DNA from: an uncultured Granulosicoccaceae bacterium
Lineage (GTDB): Bacteria; Pseudomonadota; Gammaproteobacteria; JABXHR01
DNA length: 8,754 nucleotides
Direction of reading: 5' to 3'
Assembly (NCBI GenBank): GCA_937921805.1
Contig: CAKZUS010000292.1
Location: 1-8,754 of the forward strand
The notes under the pieces are model-generated. The model saw only the letters and a program-made list of their open reading frames with translations. It did no database searches and was not told the origin of the DNA. Below are positions 1 to 5,520 of this stretch, piece after piece (position 1 is the first letter of the stretch; each line of letters begins with the position of its first letter). Both the position numbers and the translations under genes were made by a program.

Positions 1-275
1 TCACCGGCGTAGGCTTTTGCCCCCACACCCAACTGAAAAGGCTGATCAAAGCGCGCCTGCTGCCCTACGGCTAGCATTTTGCCGGTTAGGGTATAGCTGC
101 CTTGGTTGTTGAGGAAAACGCCCCCGTCGATCTCTGAGCCACCTTGCATCAGGCGCGCAGAGTCCATTTGGTAATTCACTTCTATGGATTCTCCTGCAAC
201 GCTGGCATCAAATCCCCCCGCTTGCGCCCCGGCTGCGGCTATCGCGCCAAAAGCAAAGATGATGAATTGCTTCAT
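1..275 (-). CDS. YfaZ-like outer membrane protein, 3' end outside window
   Basis: The minus strand reads 91 codons from an ATG at 275 with no stop before the left edge, so the gene is cut at its C-terminal end. The first 19 residues form a classic Sec signal peptide: MKQ, then a hydrophobic stretch (FIIFAFGAIAAAG), then an AQA cleavage site before GGFD. The mature part has alternating polar and hydrophobic residues and short glycine/asparagine turns (GGVFLNNQGSYTLTGKM, LGVGAKAYAG), as in an outer membrane beta-barrel. The pattern, in particular the 'LGVGAKAY' stretch, matches my memory of YfaZ-type proteins, whose function is essentially unknown. No strong Shine-Dalgarno precedes the ATG. The gene is divergent from the Nudix gene across an AT-rich gap. 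Exported barrel protein is a firm call; membership of the YfaZ family is moderately sure. Confidence 0.72.
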   Translation of the reverse strand, partial: MKQFIIFAFGAIAAAGAQAGGFDASVAGESIEVNYQMDSARLMQGGSEIDGGVFLNNQGSYTLTGKMLAVGQQARFDQPFQLGVGAKAYAG

Positions 276-404
276 AAACTACTCGTAATTTGTTTATATT
301 CAATAGCTAATATAAAACATATAAAGCAACTTATAAAGATTTTTTCTCGCAATGAGTCACGCGCCTATGTCATGATCAGCATTATTCCGAATCGTGCTCC
401 CGTC
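276..404. promoter_or_regulatory. AT-rich divergent promoter region, YfaZ-like / Nudix
   Basis: This gap between two divergent genes is much richer in A and T than the flanking coding DNA, especially around 285-345. It holds several TATA-like hexamers (TATATT near 295, TATAAA at 311-316 and 320-325, TTATAA at 331-336). Promoters for both genes are expected here by position. No hexamer pair with a good -35, a good -10 and 16-18 base spacing stands out on either strand, so I do not place individual promoters. Confidence 0.4.
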
Positions 405-989
405 ATGCAAGAGGTTCTCTACTGCCCGCAGTGTGCCCACAGACTGCACCAAGCCATTCCCGATGGCGATCACGCTGAGCGCAGTGTCTGCTCGCAGTGC
501 GACTACATCCACTATCTCAACCCGAAGCTTGTCGCAGGATGCATCGTGGAATACCAGGAGAAAATTCTACTGTGTCGACGCGCCATAGAGCCGCGCCACG
601 GCTTCTGGACTGTCCCAGCGGGGTACATGGAAAACGGAGAAACAACCGCGCAGTGCGCGGCGCGCGAAGCCTACGAAGAGGCCGAGGCCCGGGTTGATGA
701 TCTGGTGTTGTTTGCCAGCTATAGCTTGCCGCATATTTCGCAGGTGTATCTGCTCTATCGAGGCACACTGCGCGACGGCGCGCACGCGGCAGGCAGCGAG
801 TCTCTAGAGACACGGCTGCTTCACGCCGAAGACATCCCGTGGCAAGACTTGGCGTTTTTTGTGGTCGCAGACGCCCTGCAGCGCTATCTGCAAGACCGTC
901 AGCGCGGTCACTTTGCGCACTATGACGCCGTGGTCGAGCACGACGCCCAGCACCAAGCCCGACTTGTCTCTTATTCTAGAGTGGGGTGA
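405..989 (+). CDS. Nudix hydrolase with N-terminal zinc ribbon
   Basis: The product is a 194-residue hydrolase expected to cleave a nucleoside-diphosphate-linked substrate in the cytoplasm; the substrate cannot be read from sequence. An N-terminal zinc ribbon has Cys pairs at 7/10 (CPQC) and 29/32 (CSQC), followed by the family's IHYLNPK and CRRAIEPR segments. The Nudix box spans about residues 73-95: GYMENGE, then RE at 87-88 and EE at 91-92. The usual Gly after EE-x is Glu94 here. The open frame extends back to 144, but that part overlaps the divergent YfaZ-like gene and looks spurious. In-frame ATGs lie at 372 and 405, neither with a clear ribosome binding site. I chose 405 because family members begin only a few residues before the first CxxC. 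The 3' end overlaps the convergent sulfurtransferase gene by 19 bases. Confidence 0.88.
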   Translation: MQEVLYCPQCAHRLHQAIPDGDHAERSVCSQCDYIHYLNPKLVAGCIVEYQEKILLCRRAIEPRHGFWTVPAGYMENGETTAQCAAREAYEEAEARVDDLVLFASYSLPHISQVYLLYRGTLRDGAHAAGSESLETRLLHAEDIPWQDLAFFVVADALQRYLQDRQRGHFAHYDAVVEHDAQHQARLVSYSRVG

Positions 990-1810
990 TCGTCGGGCCA
1001 GCCCGTTTCAATAGCGAACTTGCTTGTGTCTTGCGACCAATGGCTCCAAGAACCGACATAGAGCGCTGGCACGTCTCTCCCCGCCAAGGCATAGGCCAAG
1101 GCATTGCTGCAGGCACTCACGCCTGAGCCGCAGTACAGCACCACGTCATCGCCATAGGCATCAAGACGGGCCGCTATCTTGGCGCGCTCTTGCCAGAACC
1201 CATTCTCCAAGTGTGCGCCAAAAGGAAGACACCACGCTCCAGGGATATGCCCCGCCACAGGGCCAAAAGGCTCGACCTCGCCGCGATAACGCTCTGGCGA
1301 GCGGGCATCAAGAGGGCGATGTGACGAGCCTTGCACTTGCTCGGCGCTCAGCGTCTCGACCAGGGCAGGGCGCTCGAGCAGCGGCCCCAGCGCGTTCGTG
1401 TCAGGCTGCAAGGCGTCTGTGGTTTGTCCTGCACACCACGCCTGCCAGCCCCCGTCAAGCAAGGCCGCACTGCGGTGCCCCTGCCAGCGCAGCATCCACC
1501 ACAGGCGCGAGGCAAACAGCCCTCCCATGTCGTCATACACCACGACTTGCGTATCCGCTCCCACACCACACTGGCCTAGCCAGTGGCGAAATGCGCTAGG
1601 ATCGGGCAAGGGGTGTCGTCCGGTCTCTAGGGCTTGCACCGGCCCAGAGAGGTGCTGATCCAGGTGCGCATAATGCGCCCCTGGAATGTGCGACTGCTGA
1701 TAGAACTGGCTCCCAGCGCCGGGATCGTCAAGCCGAAACCGACAATCGAAAACGACCGCTGTGCCGCGTAGCGCAGCGAGTTCTTCGACTGAGATCAGAA
1801 GCTCATACAT
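971..1810 (-). CDS. Two-domain sulfurtransferase (rhodanese / 3-mercaptopyruvate type)
   Basis: The product is a 279-residue tandem-rhodanese protein that would move sulfane sulfur from thiosulfate or 3-mercaptopyruvate to a thiophilic acceptor through a cysteine persulfide. The N-terminal rhodanese domain (about 5-120) has DCRF, HIPGAHYAHLD and VVVYDD but no catalytic Cys loop, as is normal. The C-terminal domain (about 150-270) has LDARSPERYRG, GHIPGAW and the active loop CGSGVSAC, with the nucleophile at Cys227. That loop resembles the CGSGVTA of E. coli SseA more than the thiosulfate-type loop, which favours mercaptopyruvate but does not prove it. The start is the ATG at 1810, four bases after the fadD stop, with GGAG nine bases upstream inside the end of fadD. 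This tight spacing suggests translational coupling to fadD. The frame is open further upstream, but that part lies inside fadD. Confidence 0.9.
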   Translation of the reverse strand: MYELLISVEELAALRGTAVVFDCRFRLDDPGAGSQFYQQSHIPGAHYAHLDQHLSGPVQALETGRHPLPDPSAFRHWLGQCGVGADTQVVVYDDMGGLFASRLWWMLRWQGHRSAALLDGGWQAWCAGQTTDALQPDTNALGPLLERPALVETLSAEQVQGSSHRPLDARSPERYRGEVEPFGPVAGHIPGAWCLPFGAHLENGFWQERAKIAARLDAYGDDVVLYCGSGVSACSNALAYALAGRDVPALYVGSWSHWSQDTSKFAIETGWPDDHPTLE

Positions 1811-1814
1811 GCTT

Positions 1815-3485
1815 TCAGTCTCCGTGCTGATCGCGCAGCTCACGCCGTAGAATTTTTCCGACATTGGTTTTGGGCAGCTCGTCGGCAAAGACAATCTGCT
1901 TGGGCACTTTGTAGGGCGTCAGATGCTCGCGACAATGCGCGATGACCTGTTCAGCGCTGGGCGCAGGGTCTTGGGCCACCACGATCAAACGCACGGCTTC
2001 TCCCGTGCGCTCGTCCGCCACGCCAATCGCTCCCACTTCAATCACCCCCTCACAGCCGACGGCGATGTCTTCCACTTCATTGGGATAGACATTAAAGCCC
2101 GACACAACGATCATATCTTTGAGGCGATCGACAATACGTACGTATCCCTTTTCGTCCATTTGAGCAATGTCACCCGTGTGGAACCATCCCTCAGCGTCTA
2201 GACACTTGCTGGTCTCTTCAGGGCGATTCCAATACCCGCGCATCACCTGCGGCCCCCGCACGCACAGCTCTCCGATCTCGCCTTGGGCCAATGTCTTTCC
2301 ATCGAGATCGCGTACACACACTTCGGTACTGGGCAAGGGCAGGCCGACGCTGCCATTGAAATCACTCAGATCCAGAGGGTTGATACACACCGCCGGTGAC
2401 GTCTCTGTCAGCCCGTAAGCCTCAACCAACGTCACCCCGGTGCTTTGCTTCCAGCGCTCGGCCACGACCGCCTGCGTACTCATTCCTCCTGACAGACACA
2501 CGCGCAAAGCACTGTGGTCTAGCTCAGAGAAGCCGGGCGCATTCAACAGCGCGTTGTACAGCGTATTGACTGCTGTCATCACGCTCACCTTCTCGGTGCG
2601 CATTGTCTTGATGAGCGCAGGAAGATCCCGCGCATTAGGCACCAGCACAATCTGCGCGCCTTGGCGCATAAAGGCCAGGCAGTTGGCTGTCAGCGCAAAG
2701 ATATGATAGAGCGGTAGCGGGGTGAGAATTTTCTCTGCCCCGGGACGAATCCCCGCTGCCTGCAGCCACACTGCCGCCTGTTCGAGGTTCGCCAGCATAT
2801 TCGCGTGGGTCAGCATCGCGCCTTTGGACAGCCCTGTAGTGCCACCGGTGTACTGCAAAAAAGCAATATCATCGTGCCCACAGACATGGCGCGTACTCTC
2901 ATCAACAGGGGTTTGTAGCGCATCGCGTAGCCTATGCCCGGTGACATGGTGCGCGGGCACAAGCTTTTTGACATAGCGCACCACCGCATTCACAAGATAG
3001 CGTTTGAGTGTGGGCAACATGTCGCCTAGCTCACTCAGAACAATGTGCTGCACTGACACTTCGGACTGCACCGCTTGCAAGGTCACCGCGAAGTTCTCTA
3101 ACAGGACAATCGCCTTAACCCCCGCGTCATTCAACTGGTGTTTCAGCTCACGTGGGGTATACAAAGGGTTGACATTGACGACTGTCAAGCCCGCTTGTAG
3201 GGCGGCAAAGATACACACGGGGTACTGCAGGCAGTTGGGCATCATCAGCGCCACCCGGTCCCCGGGCTGCAGACCGAGTGTGTGAACAAAGAAACTCCGC
3301 ATTGCCGCGACTTTTTCGCCCAGCTCTGCATAAGTGATGCTCACCCCCATACACGAGAACGATGGCAAACCTCCATACTGCTCCACCGTCTCATCGAACA
3401 TCTGCGCAACAGACTGAAAACGATCAATACTTATTGTTTCGGGCACTCCCTCTGGATAGTGCGCCAACCAAGGTCGTTCTTGCAT
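1815..3485 (-). CDS. fadD: Long-chain fatty acid-CoA ligase FadD
   Basis: FadD activates long-chain fatty acids to acyl-CoA using ATP and CoA (via an acyl-AMP intermediate) at the inner membrane, committing imported fatty acids to beta-oxidation. The 556-residue product is close to the E. coli length (561) and aligns by eye over its whole length. Landmarks: NVNPLYTPRELKHQLND near the N-terminus, the AMP-binding P-loop YTGGTTGLSKGA at 212-223, YGLTET at 357-362, WFHTGD at 434-439, the hinge and FACS signature DRLKDMIVVSGFNVYP at 453-468, and the conserved C-terminal lysine at 544 in NVGKILRREL. Nothing essential is missing. The start at 3485 is fixed by a perfect AGGAGG six bases upstream. It lies 38 bases after a small lipoprotein gene and four bases before the sulfurtransferase gene. 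I saw no clear FadR operator. Confidence 0.97.
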   Translation of the reverse strand: MQERPWLAHYPEGVPETISIDRFQSVAQMFDETVEQYGGLPSFSCMGVSITYAELGEKVAAMRSFFVHTLGLQPGDRVALMMPNCLQYPVCIFAALQAGLTVVNVNPLYTPRELKHQLNDAGVKAIVLLENFAVTLQAVQSEVSVQHIVLSELGDMLPTLKRYLVNAVVRYVKKLVPAHHVTGHRLRDALQTPVDESTRHVCGHDDIAFLQYTGGTTGLSKGAMLTHANMLANLEQAAVWLQAAGIRPGAEKILTPLPLYHIFALTANCLAFMRQGAQIVLVPNARDLPALIKTMRTEKVSVMTAVNTLYNALLNAPGFSELDHSALRVCLSGGMSTQAVVAERWKQSTGVTLVEAYGLTETSPAVCINPLDLSDFNGSVGLPLPSTEVCVRDLDGKTLAQGEIGELCVRGPQVMRGYWNRPEETSKCLDAEGWFHTGDIAQMDEKGYVRIVDRLKDMIVVSGFNVYPNEVEDIAVGCEGVIEVGAIGVADERTGEAVRLIVVAQDPAPSAEQVIAHCREHLTPYKVPKQIVFADELPKTNVGKILRRELRDQHGD

Positions 3486-3491
3486 ATTCTC

Positions 3492-3497
3492 CCTCCT
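3492..3497 (-). promoter_or_regulatory. Consensus ribosome binding site of fadD
   Basis: The minus strand reads AGGAGG, a full match to the anti-Shine-Dalgarno, six bases before the ATG at 3485. It decides the fadD start against the in-frame codon at 3500. It is the strongest ribosome binding site in the window, so fadD can be initiated efficiently whether or not it is cotranscribed with upstream genes. Confidence 0.85.
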
Positions 3498-3523
3498 CAC
3501 TCACAGCATTTTTGCTTTTTAAA

Positions 3524-3718
3524 TTATTCTTCGTCTCCGGTGACCACATCAACCACAGCGCCACCGACTTTAAATGGAATTTTTGCGACGGCTAGAGCGG
3601 CATCAGTCGTCGCGCTAATAGCCATACCGACACAACCCGACAGACCCAGAGTGCATAACAACACCAGCAACACGGCGCCTCGGGGCGATCGCTGCGCGGC
3701 TTTCTTATTCGATAGCAT
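3524..3718 (-). CDS. Small lipoprotein of unknown function
   Basis: This 64-residue protein has a lipoprotein signal peptide: a basic N-region (KK, R, R), a hydrophobic core AVLLVLLCTLGL, and the lipobox LSGC with Cys29 as the predicted lipidated residue. Val at +2 is not an inner-membrane retention signal, so outer membrane anchoring is expected in a Gram-negative cell. The mature part is only 36 residues: VGMAISATTDAALAVAKIP, then a Gly/Val-rich stretch (KVGGAVVDVV) and an acidic end GDEE. The alternation of small residues with Val and Ala resembles other tiny Ala/Val/Gly lipoproteins annotated as hypothetical; I do not recognise a named family. The ATG at 3718 has GAGG eight bases upstream, supporting real translation. 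It sits between the SEC-C gene and fadD on the same strand. Confidence 0.78.
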   Translation of the reverse strand: MLSNKKAAQRSPRGAVLLVLLCTLGLSGCVGMAISATTDAALAVAKIPFKVGGAVVDVVTGDEE

Positions 3719-3726
3719 CTCACTTT

Positions 3727-3730
3727 CCTC
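3727..3730 (-). promoter_or_regulatory. Ribosome binding site of the small lipoprotein gene
   Basis: The minus strand reads GAGG (inside AGAGGAAAG), eight bases before the ATG at 3718. For so short a gene this well-spaced site is the main nucleotide-level evidence that the reading frame is used. Confidence 0.6.
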
Positions 3731-3772
3731 TATATTGATCTATTCAATCTTAGTCAGATTGCTGGCGTTGCT

Positions 3773-4264
3773 CTAGGTTCGTTTGCCGCAGCACTGTTTA
3801 TATTTGCGCCCGCTCGCGCAAGCGCAAGGATCATTGCGTCCCTGTTTAGGCTGATCACGGCGCTGCTGCGCTATCTGCGGTAGCTTCGCGTCGGAGAAAT
3901 ACCACTGCCCGTCCTCACACAGAAACACGCTGATTTCGTGATGACGCTGGCGTTTGCCTTGGGCATCGCGATATTCGGCCACTAGCTCTAGCTCTACCGT
4001 ATCGTCATCAACGTGCTCTGGCTCCCCAACACGTAGACCGAGCCACTGCGAACGCTCAGCCCAACGCTGCGTCGCCACCCAGTCGATCTCATCGCGGTGT
4101 GCGGGGTGATAGCTATTGCGAAGAAAATCCACATTCACGTGCACATGGGCGCTGTAGCGCGCGCGCATCAAACTAACGGGGTCACCAGGGTACTGCCCTC
4201 CTTCGAGGTAGGGTGCACAGCACTGTTGGTAATCGAGATCACTGCCGCAGGAACAAACTTGCAT
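3773..4264 (-). CDS. ychJ: YchJ family SEC-C domain protein (UPF0225)
   Basis: This 163-residue protein has a zinc-binding SEC-C motif (CxCx8CC) at each end. The N-terminal one is CSCGSDLDYQQCC at residues 4-16 and the C-terminal one is CACASGRKYKQCC at 147-159, preceded by GRNDP. Between them lies the YchJ middle domain, an NTF2-like fold, with LMRARYSAHV, a WLGLRV segment and a FLCEDGQWYFSDAK ending. E. coli YchJ has the same order at 152 residues. Its function is unknown; SEC-C motifs are known from SecA, where they bind zinc and SecB. In the C-terminal motif the usual Pro and Gly are Ala, but the four metal ligands remain. I chose the ATG at 4264, which puts the first Cys at residue 4 as in relatives; a TTG at 4282 would add six residues. 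Neither start has a strong ribosome binding site. It is the first gene of the minus-strand block. Confidence 0.88.
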   Translation of the reverse strand: MQVCSCGSDLDYQQCCAPYLEGGQYPGDPVSLMRARYSAHVHVNVDFLRNSYHPAHRDEIDWVATQRWAERSQWLGLRVGEPEHVDDDTVELELVAEYRDAQGKRQRHHEISVFLCEDGQWYFSDAKLPQIAQQRRDQPKQGRNDPCACASGRKYKQCCGKRT

Positions 4265-4416
4265 GGTTAGGGTTACACTCAAACTAAATCAATACACCAC
4301 GGTGTAGCGGTAAGCTCGCAGGAGCGGCGCAGCGCGCCTCTGGCCTCTCAATGCCATCTACTCGCCCACCCACTTGCACCGTACAATAGTCTTTGATCAT
4401 ACAGAGAATGTGCACG
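4265..4416. promoter_or_regulatory. Divergent intergenic region, ychJ / DUF1244 gene
   Basis: This 152-base gap must hold the promoters of two divergent units. On the plus strand, TACAAT at 4382-4387 is a fair -10 hexamer, giving a start near 4394 and a short leader to the ATG at 4417, but the matching -35 position (4359-4364, TACTCG) is poor. On the minus strand I see no good pair. A 14-base inverted repeat at 4293-4306 lies on the ychJ side. No small gene is evident. Confidence 0.4.
4293..4306. repeat. Short inverted repeat TACACC-AC-GGTGTA
   Basis: Two perfect six-base arms flank a two-base centre. The spacing is too tight for an RNA hairpin, so if functional it is more likely a dimeric regulator site than a terminator. 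It lies about 30 bases upstream of the ychJ start, where an operator or promoter would be expected. A 12-base match of this kind can also arise by chance. Confidence 0.35.
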
Positions 4417-4704
4417 ATGACCAGCCCTACCGACCTCGAAGCGGCCGTGCTACGCCGCTTAATCGCCCATCTTGATGAGCGTAAAGACGTACAGAATATT
4501 GATTTAATGAACCTGGCGGGGTTTTGCCGTAACTGTCTCTCGAAGTGGTATCGCGATGCGGCCCAAGAGGCGGGTCTCGATGTGGACTACGAGCAAGCAC
4601 GTGAGCGCGTTTATGGCATGCCCTACAGCGAGTGGAAAGCGCGCTACCAGACCCCTGTCAGCGATGCGCAGCAAGCCCTCTATGCCCAGCGCAATGAGCA
4701 CTAG
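4417..4704 (+). CDS. DUF1244 family protein
   Basis: This 95-residue, apparently soluble protein carries the hallmark of the DUF1244 family: DVQNIDLMNLAGFCRNCLSKWY (about residues 24-45, with Cys37 and Cys40 in FCRNC), followed by a helical stretch and VYGMPYSEWKARYQ. I know of no established biochemical role; the paired cysteines might bind a metal or form a disulfide, which is inference. No signal peptide or membrane segment is present. The ATG at 4417 is preferred because relatives begin just before the LEAA helix, and AGAGAA lies about eight bases upstream; ATG 4408 and TTG 4393 are in-frame alternatives. Its last 11 bases overlap the next gene, which points to cotranslation of the two. 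Confidence 0.9.
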   Translation: MTSPTDLEAAVLRRLIAHLDERKDVQNIDLMNLAGFCRNCLSKWYRDAAQEAGLDVDYEQARERVYGMPYSEWKARYQTPVSDAQQALYAQRNEH

Positions 4705-5110
4705 CACGGCACTATTCAACGCCCAACTGATCGTCACCAACGGGACTTCCCCGGCGTGGCTAGAGACCTGCGCTGCCGAGCGCATTGCCCTGGCACAGTG
4801 GCTAGAGCAGCCTCTAGCGCAGCGCTGGGACACAGTGCTGCTCCTACCTGGTAACACCGAACAGTGGGAGCATGCGATCGCACGCGCTCGCGATTTGAGC
4901 GCGAGGGCGTTTTGGGTCGCGATCTGCGATCACAGCTACTGGAGCGCGCAGCGTCTTATGGCACTGGGTATGCAGCGCTGCGCACCGCCCAGCGGCTCGC
5001 CCGACATCGGCCTTTATCGTGGCGGCTTACACGATTACAAACGCACCCCGAACTGGCTCAGCTCACAATACTGGGCTAACCCCGAGCGCTGGAACCGGCA
5101 GCGCTGGTAG
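4694..5110 (+). CDS. DUF6231-like protein
   Basis: This 138-residue protein has unknown function. The C-terminal signature LHDYKRTPNWLSSQYWANPE (residues 112-131), ending in RQRW, matches my recollection of DUF6231 proteins, which end in a similar LHDYK..P.WLN..WANPE block and follow DUF1244 genes in Pseudomonas-like genomes. The middle (DTVLLLPGNTEQWEHAIARARDL...FWVAICD) alternates short strands and helices, recalling a Rossmann-like or methyltransferase-like fold, but I see no SAM-binding glycine motif. It is shorter at its N-terminus than the relatives I recall. The start at ATG 4694 overlaps the DUF1244 stop; ATG 4682 is an in-frame alternative. No signal peptide is seen. Coding status is supported by the signature; the family name is moderately sure. 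Confidence 0.75.
   Translation: MSTSTALFNAQLIVTNGTSPAWLETCAAERIALAQWLEQPLAQRWDTVLLLPGNTEQWEHAIARARDLSARAFWVAICDHSYWSAQRLMALGMQRCAPPSGSPDIGLYRGGLHDYKRTPNWLSSQYWANPERWNRQRW
4801..4818. repeat. Intragenic inverted repeat GCTAGAG-CAGC-CTCTAGC
   Basis: Perfect seven-base arms around a four-base loop lie inside the DUF6231-like gene. The transcript could form a short stable hairpin. It is in-frame coding sequence with no T-run after it, so it is not a terminator. A second short hairpin, CTCGCG-N7-CGCGAG, lies at 4887-4905. Confidence 0.4.
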
Positions 5111-5520
5111 CGCATCAGCATTGCCTGTACAGCATCTCTTCGCCACAGCGACTGGAGATACCGGAAAATTCCGCGATTTCTGTGATTTCTGCGAGAAAAA
5201 CAAGCTCCCCAGACAGATTCTTTCCAACAATTGCGCCCTGAATTTGTTACGTCAGCGTGAACTAAGTCGGAAAAATTCTTGCCGCTGCGATAGACTCCGA
5301 GACTCCTGCCTCCTACACGCGACATGTGCTAGCGACGCTGCGACACCTTCGCCTCTGTAGCGGGTACCTAGCCTTTATGGCTTCATTTTGAGATGGCGTA
5401 CCATGCATCCTTGCAAAACATCACGCTTTCACTCTCCGCACGGAGGCGCTCGTACTAAGCGGCCCGTTGCATGCTAGTAATACACCACACCCTGCCCTCC
5501 CTAAAGAGAATGTCACGGCT
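5111..5520. other. Long non-coding stretch upstream of sucA
   Basis: These 410 bases hold no recognisable gene. Open frames exist on both strands (for example 5019-5360 plus and 5035-5325 minus), but they run into the DUF6231-like gene in the wrong frame and their translations look like nothing I know. Visible structure: a tandem GATTTCTG repeat at 5175-5191; CGGAAAATTC at 5162-5171 and the near copy CGGAAAAATTC at 5268-5278; and interrupted arms GGTACC (5363-5368) and GGCGTACC (5395-5402). The sucA promoter is expected here, but I could not place a convincing -35/-10 pair. No rho-independent terminator for the upstream couplet is evident. sdhB, which often precedes sucA, is absent. Confidence 0.55.

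Noticed and set aside
144..404. N-terminal extension of the Nudix open frame back to 144
   Set aside because: It overlaps the divergent YfaZ-like signal-peptide gene and the AT-rich promoter gap, and its translation has no family resemblance; family members start close to the first CxxC.
1024..1599. 191-residue plus-strand open frame opposite the sulfurtransferase
   Set aside because: It is rich in Arg, Pro and Ser, typical of an antisense shadow, and lies wholly over a well-supported rhodanese gene.
3501..3520. Possible terminator between the lipoprotein gene and fadD (AGCA-AAAA-TGCT)
   Set aside because: The stem is only four base pairs, AT-rich, and not followed by a proper T-run on the transcribed strand.
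3684..4880. Two GCGATCGC octamers resembling the cyanobacterial HIP1 motif
   Set aside because: Only two copies, and the gene content is clearly proteobacterial; GATC-containing octamers of this kind are expected by chance in GC-rich DNA.
5035..5325. Minus-strand open frame of 96 residues in the same leader
   Set aside because: It is largely antisense to the DUF6231-like gene at one end, Arg/Gly/Cys-rich in the manner of shadow frames, and has no recognisable domain.
5019..5360. Plus-strand open frame of 113 residues reaching into the sucA leader
   Set aside because: It begins inside the DUF6231-like gene in another frame, has no ribosome binding site that I can see, and its translation (with RDFCDFCEKN from the tandem repeat) resembles nothing known.
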